Assembly: GCA_002391225.1 (NCBI GenBank) | Contig: DGRV01000029.1 | Location: forward strand, 35,861-90,435 | Direction: 5' to 3' | DNA: 54,575 nucleotides | DNA from: Christensenella sp. UBA4379 | Lineage (GTDB): Bacteria > Bacillota > Clostridia > Christensenellales > Aristaeellaceae | Shown here: positions 16,245 to 25,755 of the stretch, piece by piece | Layout of the letters: the number at the start of each line of letters is the position of its first letter | Numbering within the stretch: position 1 is the first letter of the stretch | Notes under the pieces: generated by a model | What the model was told of the DNA's origin: nothing | What the model saw: only the letters and a program-made list of their open reading frames with translations | Database searches by the model: none | Program-made: the position numbers and the translations under genes

Positions 16245-19200
16245 ATGAAGTTAAAGATTCTGACGAAGCTGCCCTCGCTTCTGATTCTTCTTTTCCTTCT
16301 TTCCGCTTCCGCCGGCGCGGCAGGGGAGCAGTCGATTCCTCTTCCGGTCATGACGGAAACGGACTGCGAGTGGGACGAAGCGGGCAACCTGGTTCGTGAG
16401 ACAGCGCATACCCTGGACGGGCAGCCGGCGCTGAACAGCCGAGGCTTCTACCGGGCGGAGTACATGTGGGACGTCCACAGCAATCTGCTTTCGGAAGTCT
16501 ATTACGGCCTGGACGGAAATTATATTGATACGGATACGGGGTACGCCTGGGCAAGATATACCTATTACAGGGACCGGACAGGACGTTATCAGGTACAGAC
16601 GGAGGACCGGTACGCGGCCGACGGCAGCAGGGCTTCTATTCCAGGCAGCTACAGCTACCGCCGGGATACTTGGCAGGGCCAGGAGCTTCTTGCCACGGAG
16701 TATTTTGACGCTTCCGGCCGTCTGACACGGCCTACCGGCGGCTTCGCGCAGATTCTATATGATTATGAACAGAACGATGATACCATGACGGTCACCAAGC
16801 GGTATCTGGATGCCGAAGGTAAGCTGCTGATCGGTCCGGAAGGCGGAGCGATCATTGTAACGGTTTATACAGCCAGAGGATATGTGACGCATGATGTTCC
16901 GCTGGAATACCTGGCTTTGGATATGATGCTTCCTGAAGATGGGCAAGATAATACCTCTTATGATCTGCTGATATTGGACAGGAAAATTTTTTCTGCTGAC
17001 GGCAGTCCCGTTCTGGGCGCTTCCCGCTGGCATCATCAGGTGAATCAGTATGATGATTCGGCGAATCTGCTGCGGACCGATTATTACGGTATTGATGAGG
17101 AACCCATTCTATGCTCGGATGGCTATGCGACGGTCACGCATGTATATGATGAGAAGAACCGGTTGACGGAAACAGCTTTTTGGGGCATTGATGGGAACCT
17201 GATCAAGGTATTGAACGGATATGCCAAGGTAACCAGAGATTATTATCCGGATGACAACCTTTTTCATGAAATCTATTACGGAGCGGATGACCACCGGACC
17301 ATGACCACCTATGGGTATTCGATGGCGGAATATGAGTATAAAGGGCCGGATTATGATCTAAGGATTACCTATTATGACACAGTGGATCAGTACACCATGT
17401 GTCTGAACGGCTATGCGCGGATCGAATATCTGTTCTATCACGGGAATGTGGGCGAAAAGGAAAACAATGAAAAATGGAGGCTGTTTACAGAACGGCACCG
17501 CCAGGAAAAATATTTTGGTACAGATCTGGAGCTGATTCAGGTAAAAGCCGGATATTCCGGTTATGTCAACACGTTTAACTCGTTCGGACAGATTGCCAGC
17601 ACTATATTTATGGATTCAGAGTGGAAGCCTGTCCGGGATGATGAGAGCCAATATGCGGAGATTCGTTACCGCTATGAAGGAGAGGATCCTAACGAACCGC
17701 CTGCGTATGAGGCTTATTATGATCAATTCGGCAAGCCCTGCCAAAGCACGTACGGTTGCTATGCCAGGGCGATGACCTACGGGGGCCCGCATCACCATCT
17801 GCTGTACAGTGAAGAATTTCTGGATGTGGACGGCGGCCCCGCAACCTCGATCGAAACCGGCGCACATCTTGCTGTATACAGCTATAACGGCAGTGAACAG
17901 ACCTCCGCCCGTTATTATGATATAGCTGGCAATCCCTTTACCAGCTATTACGGTTACGCGACCCTGCTTCGCGAGTATAACAAGGCGGGGAGACTTCTTT
18001 GGGAAGCTACCCTGGATGAAAAAGGCCATCTGACCGCCGCCGGCGGACGATACGCGGCCCAGGTTCACCGCTATGATTACGCAGATCACCAGATAGCGGA
18101 AAAATACTTTGGTTCAGATGGCTCCGCTCTGACACAGATTGACGGCTATGCCACCGTCTATTACGATTACGACCTGGATGGCAACATTATCGCGACGTCC
18201 TGGCTCAACGCGGCTGACCAGCCGGTAAACGTCAACGGAGCGGCCCGCGTCGAGCGGATGTACGATGAAAAACACAATGTGGTTTATGAAGCGTTTTTTG
18301 GCGCGGACGGGAAGCCTGTGCTGATCGGCGGCGGGTACGCGGCGCGAAGAATGACCTATGACAGCCTGACCGGCCTGAACAGCGGTATCACCAATCTGGA
18401 CGAGAAAGGAAACCCTGTCGTCATCGCACAGGGCTATGCTTCGTTTGAACAGCGGTACGACCGGACGGGCAATCTCCTGTTCAAAGCCTATTATAATGAA
18501 AAAAATCAGCCGGTCTTTGTGGCTTCCGAGGGCTATGCCCGTTTTGAGAGGAAGTTCGATGCTGCGGGGAATATGCTCGAAGAAGCCCGGTACGACGCCG
18601 ATGGCAGTCTGATTGTAAACCCTGAGCGTTACGCCGTGCTGAGCCAGGAATTTGACGTCAACGGTATGAAAACAGCCGTCACCTATCTGGGGGCGGACCG
18701 TCAGCCGGCGGATACCACCTTCGGTTATGCACGCCAGGAACTGACGTACGACTATATGGGCCATCGGACCAGCGTCTCCTATTTTGGCGCCAAACTGGAA
18801 CCGGTTTCTGTGCATGAAGGATATCACCGGGCCGTCTATCTCTGGGATACGGAGGGCCATCAGCTTTCGGAATCCTACTATGACGAGGAAGGAAAGCTGA
18901 CCAGCAACATCAACGGTTACGCCTCCTTTATCCGCGAATATGACGTGCGCGGCAATCTGGTTCACGAAGTTTATTACGGCGAGGATGGAAATATTACCCG
19001 CGTGACCGCCGGAGCGCCTGAAATGCGGCGTGAATATGACCTGGAAGACCGCCTGCTCAGCGAGCGGTATTTTGACCAGGACGGCAATCCATTCATGCTG
19101 CGTAACGACTACGCTTCCCGCTATTATACTTACGATCATCTGGGCAACGTGCTGACCGAGTCCTATTACGACACGGAAAACAAGCCGGTGGTTTCCACGG

Positions 19201-22136
19201 CCGGCTTTGCCCAGCGGATCTGTGCATATAACGAAACGGGTCATCTTCTGTCCGAGGAGTTCCTGGATGAAAGCGGCAGTCTGATGGTGACCAGCAGCGG
19301 CTACGCCAGGATGCTGCAGGATTTCAATGCCCAGGGCTTCCTGATCCGCACCGCTTATTACGGAAAGGACGACAACTATATTCTGCAGTCCGATGGGTAC
19401 AGCATCGTGACCTACCAGCGGGACGCCAACGGCAACCCCCTGGAGGAAGCCTGGTATACCGAGGAGAATGTGCCCGCTGTCCTGGCGGACGGCTATGACC
19501 GGACCGCTCATGCCTATGATGCCGCCGGCAACTGTATTTCCACCGTCTATTACCGCGACGACCAGATCACAACGACCCAGGGCGGATATGCCGCCGTGGA
19601 ATACAGCTATGACGGCCGAAACCGCAAGGTGAAGGAAAATTATCTGGACGGCCGTATGCGGCGCGTGATGACGGCGAAGGGTTTTTCCGCCATCGCCTAT
19701 GTGTATGACAATGCCGGCAATACCCTGCAGGTCCGGTATCTGGATGCTAATGACCAGCTGGTTCAGCTGCCCGAGGGATTCAGCGTATGGCAGCGGGAAT
19801 ATGATCAGTACGGTCATGTGGTTCGAAGCGAATACCTGGATAAGGACGGTCGCATCGCTTCTCTGACGGACAGAATCAACGCGCATCGTATTGCTTACAA
19901 CGCCCAGGGGAGTGTTGTCCGCATTGAGTACTTAAGCGCAGCCCTTCAGCCGGTGGAAACAGCGATGGGCTACGCTACGATCGAATATGATTATGACGAC
20001 ACCAACCGCATGATCAGCGAAACCTATCTGAATACCAAGGACCTGCCAGTGATTATCTCCGGCGGCTATGCGGGCATCCGGTATGAATACAGCGATCAGG
20101 GAAAAGTCTGGCGCAAGACGTTTGTGGACACCTCCGGCCGGCCGACCCTGAGCAAGGACGGCTATTCCGCTTTGGAGTATGGATACGACGACAATCAGTA
20201 CGTCATCCGCCTGAACTACCTGGACGAAAACTATCAGCGCACCTACATGAGTGAAGGCTATACCGCCATGCTCCGCACGGTGGATAAAAACGGCCTGGTA
20301 CTGACCGAAACGTTCCTGGATCTGGATGATTCTCCGATTGCCTGCACCTTGGGCTACGCCACCCAGCGCAATACCTGGGATTACCGGGAGCGCATCGTTC
20401 TGAGAGAATACCTGGATGAGGGCGGCCAGCCCGTGATGCTGACCACCGGATACAGCGCCGTCGGCTATGCCTACGACAACCGGAACAACCTGATCCGCCG
20501 TTCCTACTACAACAAGCAGGGAGAACTGACCTGGTGCCGGGAAGGCTACTGCGAGATTCTGTTTACGTATGACGCCAGGAACTACTGCATCGAAGAGCGT
20601 CTGCTGAATTCCCAGGGCAAGCCGGCCGTCCATACCAGCGGTCAGTACGCCCGTCTGGAGCGGAAGATCGACGCGGACGGCCGAGTGCTCTCCATCAAGT
20701 ATTACGATCAGTTGGGGTACGTCACTTCTTACGCGGGGCTCTATGCCGAGGTCCGTTATACCTACGACCTGGCCGGCCGCGAAACCTCCATCAGCTATTT
20801 TGACAAGGCCGGTAAGCCCTGCGCCAATCAGCAGGGCTACGCCAAAAAGACTGCGGCCCTGGACAGCCTGGGCAACGTGACGGAAGAAGCCTACTACGAT
20901 ATCCGCGGTAACCTGACAGACACGACGCTGGGCTACGCTTATGCAAAGTACACCTATGATCAGCTGGGCAATAAGCTGTCGGAAAGCTTTTACGACACCC
21001 TGGCGATCGGCGTGATTCCGGTTGGCGCCGATTATGCTTCCGTCCGCCGGAATTTTGACGACGAAGGCCGACTGATCAGCGAGGAATTCCTGAATGAATT
21101 CGAGTGGCCCATCAACAACATGTCGGGCTACGCTTCCCACTATATCACCTATTCGGAAAGCGGAAGGATCGGTCAGGAGTACTTCGTGGACGAGCTGGGC
21201 GGTCCGGCTGTGACGGTCGACGGCTACAGCCGCCGCGAGCTGGTTTCCGAGGACGATGCAGCCAGGACCTATGTCATGCGCGTGACGAACGAAAACCGCA
21301 AGGATGTGGGCGGCATGCCGTATGCCCTGTTCACCTATGACCATTACGACCGCGTCATCGAGGAAAAGTACTTTGATAGCCAGGGCCGTCCGGTCATCGG
21401 GCCCAAAGGCTATTGCTCCGTTCAGCGGGAATATAACAGCCGCGGCATGGAATCCCAGGTCCGTTATTTTGGCGTGGACGGAAAAGGCATGGCAGTGGAC
21501 GGGGAATACGGCTTTAGAAAAGAATACAGCGCTTTCGGAAAACTGTCCCGCAAAACCTGGCTGGACGGAAACGGTTCTCCGGCTCGGAACGAGGAAGGAT
21601 ATGTCAGCATCCGCTACGACTACGACCTGATTGACGCCAATCAGGTGGAAAAATACTTCAGCTATTATCTGGACGAGCGGGACGAGCCGGTTGCGGCCAA
21701 GAACGGCGCCTGGGGCATCACGGAGCTCTATTATCCGGTCACCAGAATTCATACCGTCACTTATATTGATAATGCGGGCGAGCCGGTGATGACCACGGAC
21801 GGCTACGCGATCCTGGAATACGAATTGAACGATCAGGGGAACCGTGTCTGGGAAGGCTATTATGACGCCGCCTACGCGCAGACCAACTGCGCCGACGGTT
21901 ATTCGAGCGTGGAGCGTAGCTATGACCAGGAGGGAAGGCTGATTTCCGAAAGGTATGTGGACCGCTATAACAAACTGACCGATAACAAGAACGGCGTTGC
22001 AGGATGGACCGGCCGTTACGACGAAAACGGCGAATTGATCATCACCAGCTGCTATGACAAGAACAGAAACCCCGTTTCCATTGAGCTGCTGGAGATCGAG
22101 GAGGTTGAGAATGAAAAACCGGGTAAAGCTGCTTAA
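16245..22136 (+). CDS. Giant secreted protein of ~32-residue tandem YD-type repeats
   Basis: A signal sequence (about 1-27) is followed by some 1,900 residues of degenerate tandem repeats with a period near 32. Units start with GYA, continue with a YDxxGN-type turn, an aromatic strand such as ESYYD and end with GxPV. From the length I estimate 55 to 60 units, some interrupted (about 370-420 and 500-520). The pattern recalls YD/RHS and MORN-like beta repeats, but I cannot place it in a named family and see no catalytic domain or anchor. ATG 16245 follows the kinase stop by 12 bases, and the LCP gene overlaps its end, so it is co-expressed with polysaccharide control genes. A long extracellular scaffold, adhesin or glycan-binding rod is plausible but unproven. 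Confidence 0.82.
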   Translation: MKLKILTKLPSLLILLFLLSASAGAAGEQSIPLPVMTETDCEWDEAGNLVRETAHTLDGQPALNSRGFYRAEYMWDVHSNLLSEVYYGLDGNYIDTDTGYAWARYTYYRDRTGRYQVQTEDRYAADGSRASIPGSYSYRRDTWQGQELLATEYFDASGRLTRPTGGFAQILYDYEQNDDTMTVTKRYLDAEGKLLIGPEGGAIIVTVYTARGYVTHDVPLEYLALDMMLPEDGQDNTSYDLLILDRKIFSADGSPVLGASRWHHQVNQYDDSANLLRTDYYGIDEEPILCSDGYATVTHVYDEKNRLTETAFWGIDGNLIKVLNGYAKVTRDYYPDDNLFHEIYYGADDHRTMTTYGYSMAEYEYKGPDYDLRITYYDTVDQYTMCLNGYARIEYLFYHGNVGEKENNEKWRLFTERHRQEKYFGTDLELIQVKAGYSGYVNTFNSFGQIASTIFMDSEWKPVRDDESQYAEIRYRYEGEDPNEPPAYEAYYDQFGKPCQSTYGCYARAMTYGGPHHHLLYSEEFLDVDGGPATSIETGAHLAVYSYNGSEQTSARYYDIAGNPFTSYYGYATLLREYNKAGRLLWEATLDEKGHLTAAGGRYAAQVHRYDYADHQIAEKYFGSDGSALTQIDGYATVYYDYDLDGNIIATSWLNAADQPVNVNGAARVERMYDEKHNVVYEAFFGADGKPVLIGGGYAARRMTYDSLTGLNSGITNLDEKGNPVVIAQGYASFEQRYDRTGNLLFKAYYNEKNQPVFVASEGYARFERKFDAAGNMLEEARYDADGSLIVNPERYAVLSQEFDVNGMKTAVTYLGADRQPADTTFGYARQELTYDYMGHRTSVSYFGAKLEPVSVHEGYHRAVYLWDTEGHQLSESYYDEEGKLTSNINGYASFIREYDVRGNLVHEVYYGEDGNITRVTAGAPEMRREYDLEDRLLSERYFDQDGNPFMLRNDYASRYYTYDHLGNVLTESYYDTENKPVVSTAGFAQRICAYNETGHLLSEEFLDESGSLMVTSSGYARMLQDFNAQGFLIRTAYYGKDDNYILQSDGYSIVTYQRDANGNPLEEAWYTEENVPAVLADGYDRTAHAYDAAGNCISTVYYRDDQITTTQGGYAAVEYSYDGRNRKVKENYLDGRMRRVMTAKGFSAIAYVYDNAGNTLQVRYLDANDQLVQLPEGFSVWQREYDQYGHVVRSEYLDKDGRIASLTDRINAHRIAYNAQGSVVRIEYLSAALQPVETAMGYATIEYDYDDTNRMISETYLNTKDLPVIISGGYAGIRYEYSDQGKVWRKTFVDTSGRPTLSKDGYSALEYGYDDNQYVIRLNYLDENYQRTYMSEGYTAMLRTVDKNGLVLTETFLDLDDSPIACTLGYATQRNTWDYRERIVLREYLDEGGQPVMLTTGYSAVGYAYDNRNNLIRRSYYNKQGELTWCREGYCEILFTYDARNYCIEERLLNSQGKPAVHTSGQYARLERKIDADGRVLSIKYYDQLGYVTSYAGLYAEVRYTYDLAGRETSISYFDKAGKPCANQQGYAKKTAALDSLGNVTEEAYYDIRGNLTDTTLGYAYAKYTYDQLGNKLSESFYDTLAIGVIPVGADYASVRRNFDDEGRLISEEFLNEFEWPINNMSGYASHYITYSESGRIGQEYFVDELGGPAVTVDGYSRRELVSEDDAARTYVMRVTNENRKDVGGMPYALFTYDHYDRVIEEKYFDSQGRPVIGPKGYCSVQREYNSRGMESQVRYFGVDGKGMAVDGEYGFRKEYSAFGKLSRKTWLDGNGSPARNEEGYVSIRYDYDLIDANQVEKYFSYYLDERDEPVAAKNGAWGITELYYPVTRIHTVTYIDNAGEPVMTTDGYAILEYELNDQGNRVWEGYYDAAYAQTNCADGYSSVERSYDQEGRLISERYVDRYNKLTDNKNGVAGWTGRYDENGELIITSCYDKNRNPVSIELLEIEEVENEKPGKAA

Positions 22137-23199
22137 AAGAACCTGTCTGCTTCTTGTGCTGGTGCTGACGGTGGGGCTTTTCCCGCTGCCGGGCCTTACT
22201 GAAAGCGAGAGCGGGGAGCAGAAAAACGGCGACTGGGTCAATTTCCTCCTCATGTGCAACGAGGGGATGAACAACAGCGGGGGAAACGCCGGCAACACCA
22301 TGATGATCGTCGCCATGGATCCCGTGCGCGGCCACATCCGCCTGATGATGCTGACATGGGATACCTTTGTACATTATCAAGGCTACGATGTTCTCCAGCG
22401 GATGGATATGCCGTACCGCAAAGGCGGTCCGGAGGAAACGCTGAAGGTGTTCAAGGACAATTTTCATATCGACGTCGATTTGTTCATGTCCCTGAATTAC
22501 CTGAACCTGGCGACGATGATCGACCGCTTCGGCGGGATCAAGCTGGACATCACCCGGGCAGAGAGAAACGCCCTGAACGGCATGGTGGCTTCCAAGAAGG
22601 AAAACATCCAGGCACAGGCCAAAGCCGGTGTCCTGAGCCAGCTGCTGATCGAGCTTTTGTCCCAGGAGTACTTTCTGAACGAGTACGGACCGGAAACCCG
22701 GGTCAACGGCCTACAGGCCGTGGGCTACGGATGGCTTCAGTATGATTCTGTGTATAACTGCTGTCTGCGCGAGCTGGAGGTCGTCGCCGCGTTTTTCGAC
22801 CGGGTCGCGCTGGATATTGCCGACAACGTTATGTTCTACACGGAGGAAACGGGGTATCCGAACCGTCTGGGCAACCGCCGAGCGATCAACCTGGACGCCG
22901 TGACGGACGACGACAAGGTCTTTCTCCGCCAGCTGATCGCCCCTATTTTCCAAATGTGCTATCACAACCTGAGCGAGGAGGAAATCATCGGGATCTCGCT
23001 GACCCTGGCGCGGGTGGCGTACGCCGCCGCCCGGGAAGGGGTGGACATTTTCAGTTCCCTGGAAACCGCTGTGTTCCCGCTGGAATTCCACAATCCCTAT
23101 GACATCGTCGCCGGCACCAAAGGCCATCTGGTGGATTACGAGGCCAATACGGCGGCCATGAAGGCTTTCCTGTACGCGGAAGAAGAACCAATGCCCTGA
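22111..23199 (+). CDS. LytR-CpsA-Psr (LCP) domain protein with altered active-site residues
   Basis: LCP proteins transfer lipid-linked glycans to peptidoglycan. ATG 22111 has GAGGAGG upstream and overlaps the end of the repeat-protein gene by 26 bases, suggesting translational coupling. The 362-residue product has an N-terminal hydrophobic segment (about 9-30) and a recognisable LCP fold: NFLLMCNEG (44-52), GGPEETLKVF (105-114), the following NFHIDVDLFMSLNY stretch and IDRFGGIKLDI (about 137-147). However, where the family has DT, R-D-T and YaRiR, this protein has N62-T63, W83-D84-T85 and YGWLQ (206-210). Loss of these acidic and arginine residues suggests weak or no transferase activity, perhaps a binding role or another substrate. 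Confidence 0.78.
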   Translation: MKNRVKLLKRTCLLLVLVLTVGLFPLPGLTESESGEQKNGDWVNFLLMCNEGMNNSGGNAGNTMMIVAMDPVRGHIRLMMLTWDTFVHYQGYDVLQRMDMPYRKGGPEETLKVFKDNFHIDVDLFMSLNYLNLATMIDRFGGIKLDITRAERNALNGMVASKKENIQAQAKAGVLSQLLIELLSQEYFLNEYGPETRVNGLQAVGYGWLQYDSVYNCCLRELEVVAAFFDRVALDIADNVMFYTEETGYPNRLGNRRAINLDAVTDDDKVFLRQLIAPIFQMCYHNLSEEEIIGISLTLARVAYAAAREGVDIFSSLETAVFPLEFHNPYDIVAGTKGHLVDYEANTAAMKAFLYAEEEPMP

Positions 23200-23267
23200 C
23201 AATCGGGACGGCATCGGCACTGACCGGATTGGCAGGCCGCCCAAGTTCTGAACCATAGCTGTATCGA

Positions 23268-23360
23268 GTTTCCCCGAAATCCGCCGGCTCAGGCGGGCCG
23301 TGATTCGGGAGAAACCCTGTGGAATTTTTATCCATCCCGGTCCTGCCAGGCCGGGATGGA
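23268..23360 (+). promoter_or_regulatory. Structured leader in front of loaP (two hairpins and a T-run)
   Basis: The 190-base gap before loaP holds a compound hairpin: outer arms about 23268-23281 and 23302-23315 with one or two imperfections, and an inner CCGCC/GGCGG stem (23281-23285, 23292-23296). AATTTTTA (about 23323-23330) follows at once, as in an intrinsic terminator. A second hairpin with perfect 10-base arms (23331-23340, 23351-23360) comes next. LoaP proteins are known to act with an RNA hairpin and downstream terminators, so this may be the regulatory target. Confidence 0.5.
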
Positions 23361-23388
23361 TCGACGTATCAAGAAATGGGTGAATCGG

Positions 23389-23898
23389 ATGCACGCCTAC
23401 TGCCTGTTCTGCGAAACACAGCGCTGCGGACTGATTTCTTTTATCATTGAGAAATTCTACCATATTAAATGTATTCATCCGCAGGTGGAGCAGCTGAAAT
23501 GGGTGAAAGGCGTACCGAAGGAAGTACGGCATGACTGGCTGCCCGGTTATCTGTTTCTCTATACGGAGGAGCCCATCGTGCCCCGGTTTCAAATCGACGG
23601 CATCATCCGCGTCCTTGGGCGAGGGGAACTGAACGGGGAAGACCTGGCCTTCGCCAGAATGATGGAAGAAAAAAACGGTGTCCTGGGCAAGGTACGTCTG
23701 GCGCAGGTGGGCGACCGCTGCCAGGTGGACGATCCCGCCTGGGCAAACATGCACGGTACGGTCGTCAAGATGGACCGCGGCCGCAAACGCTGCTGCGTGG
23801 CCTTTGAGTTTGACAACGTGCAGAGAAACGTCTGGGTGGGCTACGAGCTGGTCCGGAAGGATGAAGCGGAGAAAGCCTCTGAAAGCCCAAAGGAATGA
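23389..23898 (+). CDS. loaP: LoaP-type NusG paralogue, transcription antiterminator
   Basis: LoaP proteins are specialised NusG paralogues that let RNA polymerase read through terminators in long biosynthetic operons, often for polysaccharides. The product (169 residues from ATG 23389) has an NGN domain beginning MHAYCLFCETQRC and including DWLPGYLFLY, and a C-terminal KOW domain with DDPAWANMHGTVVKMDRGRKR. The earlier ATG at 23356 lies inside a strong hairpin and lacks a ribosome site, so I prefer 23389 although its own site is weak. Its position at the head of a ~15-kb glycan operon matches the usual context. The distinction from housekeeping NusG rests on context and divergent sequence. 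Confidence 0.82.
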   Translation: MHAYCLFCETQRCGLISFIIEKFYHIKCIHPQVEQLKWVKGVPKEVRHDWLPGYLFLYTEEPIVPRFQIDGIIRVLGRGELNGEDLAFARMMEEKNGVLGKVRLAQVGDRCQVDDPAWANMHGTVVKMDRGRKRCCVAFEFDNVQRNVWVGYELVRKDEAEKASESPKE

Positions 23899-23948
23899 GC
23901 GGCGGAGGCACCGTTCCGCTCTGATTTTAGGAGGATCAAGCACATACA

Positions 23949-25127
23949 ATGAAAAGACTTGAAAAACGGCTTTTGCTGGCCAGTCCCACGATGCACGATG
24001 AGGAACTGGCTTTTATTCATGAGGCCTTTGAACGCAACTGGGTTGCCCCGCTGGGTTTTAACTGCGACGGCTTTGAAGATGAAATGAATACGTACCTGGG
24101 CGGCGGATGCTTTAGTTTCGCCACCGTCAGCGGTACCTCTGCCATTCATCTGGCGGTGAAGCTGGCGGGGGTCAGGCCCGGCGATCATGTGCTTTGCTCC
24201 GATCTGACCTTTGCCGCCACGGTCAACCCGGTCTCCTATGAGGGCGGCGTGCAGGTGTTCGTGGACAGCGAACCGGATACCTGGAACATGGATCCGGACG
24301 CCCTGGAGAAGGCCTTTCAGAAATACCCGGACGCGAAGGTGGTCGTTGTCGCCCATTTATACGGAACGCCCGCTAAAATGGATGAGATCCAGGACATCTG
24401 CCAGCGTCATCACGCGATCCTGATCGAAGACGCGGCGGAAGCCCTTTCCTCTGAGTACAAAGGGAAAAAATGCGGGACTCTCGGGGAATACAATATCCTG
24501 TCCTTCAACGGGAACAAGATCATCACCACTTCTGGCGGCGGCATGCTGGTGACCAAAGATAAGACTAAGCGGGACAAAGCGCTGTTCTGGTCCACGCAGA
24601 CCAGGGAAAAGGCGCCCTGGTATCAGCATGAGGAACTGGGCTACAACTACCGGATGTCCAACGTCGTTGCCGGGATCGGCCGGGGACAACTGCTTCATTT
24701 GGATGAGCACCGGGCCCGCAAGGAAGAAATCTACCGCCGCTACGAGCGGGGTTTCCAAAATCTTCCGGTGAAGATGAATCCGTACCTTCCGCAAAGCAAA
24801 CCTAATTTCTGGCTTTCCTGTCTGACGGTGAACCCGGAAGCCATGTGCGAGCAGATCAGAACCGGCACAGAGACCTCCTGGAAGCACGAGTCCGGAAAAT
24901 CCTGTCCGGATGAGATTGCCGCGAAGCTGAACGAATACAACATCGAAACCCGCCCTATTTGGAAGCCGATGCACATGCAGCCGCTCTACAAAGACAAGGA
25001 TTTCATTTCCACCGGGGTCGGCGAAGACATTTTCCAGAGAGGACTCTGCCTGCCCAGCGATATCAAGATGACGGAAGAGGAACAGAATATAGTAATAGAA
25101 GCGATTGTTGAGTGCTTCAATGATTGA
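23949..25127 (+). CDS. DegT/DnrJ/EryC1-family sugar aminotransferase (EpsN/PglE-like)
   Basis: This PLP enzyme is predicted to transfer an amino group to a 4-keto sugar nucleotide in the cytoplasm. AGGAGG precedes ATG 23949. The 392 residues include VSGTSAIHLA (60-69), IEDAAEAL (159-166) with the pyridine-nitrogen aspartate D161, and SFNGNKIITTSGGG, where K190 should form the Schiff base. With the EpsC/PglF-like dehydratase at 43570 and the PglC-like transferase at 25971 it would make a bacillosamine-type amino sugar. Its last 45 bases differ from a near-identical copy of its 3' end at 25756-25915, so the present C-terminus may have been exchanged by recombination. Confidence 0.9.
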   Translation: MKRLEKRLLLASPTMHDEELAFIHEAFERNWVAPLGFNCDGFEDEMNTYLGGGCFSFATVSGTSAIHLAVKLAGVRPGDHVLCSDLTFAATVNPVSYEGGVQVFVDSEPDTWNMDPDALEKAFQKYPDAKVVVVAHLYGTPAKMDEIQDICQRHHAILIEDAAEALSSEYKGKKCGTLGEYNILSFNGNKIITTSGGGMLVTKDKTKRDKALFWSTQTREKAPWYQHEELGYNYRMSNVVAGIGRGQLLHLDEHRARKEEIYRRYERGFQNLPVKMNPYLPQSKPNFWLSCLTVNPEAMCEQIRTGTETSWKHESGKSCPDEIAAKLNEYNIETRPIWKPMHMQPLYKDKDFISTGVGEDIFQRGLCLPSDIKMTEEEQNIVIEAIVECFND

Positions 25128-25186
25128 AATAGTGAAAAAGCTTGCAGTATTACAGAGGATATGCCATTTGGATTGGAGGCCGTATT

Positions 25187-25747
25187 GTGGATTGGTATAG
25201 ATTGAGGCACACAATCGGAATGTGTTTACAGGGAGGGGCGTTTGAAAGAGCAAACTACCTGAGAAAGCATCACATATTTTTCCATGTCGGAGATAATTGC
25301 TTAATTATGGGACGGAAAATCCCGTTATATCCTAGATTGATCTCCTTAGGAGACAATGTTTGTGTAGCGTCAAATGTTCTGTTTGTTACGCATGATGCAA
25401 TACACGTTATCTTAAACAGGCTTGAAGATGCTGATCAATACAATGAACTTATCGGCTGTATTGACGTGAAAGATAATGTTTTTATTGGAGCAAATACAAC
25501 GATCCTGCCAAATGTAGTAATTGGTCCGAACGTTATTATCGGCGCTTGCTCTCTGGTAAATAAAAGTGTAGCAGATGGAGTATATGGGGGCGTTCCTGCG
25601 CGTTATATATGTTCAATAGAAGAATATAAAGAAAAAAGAAAAAAAACATGTACAGTTAAACCTTCTTTTGACAAAAATGGTTTGACCGAAGAAACAATGA
25701 AAGAATACTGGAACATACTTCGCCAGAAAAAGTTAGATTGTAGGTAA
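25187..25747 (+). CDS. Left-handed beta-helix acyl/acetyltransferase (WbbJ-like) on an AT-rich insert
   Basis: Hexapeptide repeats (LGDNVCVASN, IDVKDNVFIGANTTILPNV, IGPNVIIGACSLV) end in GGVPARYI, the signature of trimeric sugar O- or N-acetyltransferases using acetyl-CoA. I take GTG 25187, with GGAGG seven bases upstream, giving 186 residues; no other start has a comparable site. It lacks the N-terminal Rossmann-like domain of PglD/EpsM, so it resembles O-acetyltransferases more than the bacillosamine N-acetyltransferase. The gene is strikingly AT-rich compared with the aminotransferase before it and is framed by a duplication of that gene's 3' end, which marks recent insertion. Confidence 0.85.
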   Translation: MDWYRLRHTIGMCLQGGAFERANYLRKHHIFFHVGDNCLIMGRKIPLYPRLISLGDNVCVASNVLFVTHDAIHVILNRLEDADQYNELIGCIDVKDNVFIGANTTILPNVVIGPNVIIGACSLVNKSVADGVYGGVPARYICSIEEYKEKRKKTCTVKPSFDKNGLTEETMKEYWNILRQKKLDCR

Positions 25748-25755
25748 GTATCCTT

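Noticed and set aside
18114..22337. Two long minus-strand frames over the repeat protein gene
   Set aside because: They follow the periodicity of the plus-strand repeats; no start signals.
23356..23388. Earlier ATG as start of LoaP
   Set aside because: It lies in the arm of a strong hairpin without a ribosome site; the family begins at the MHAYC segment.
25142..25186. Upstream TTG start of the acetyltransferase
   Set aside because: It has no ribosome site; GTG 25187 has a perfect GGAGG at good distance.
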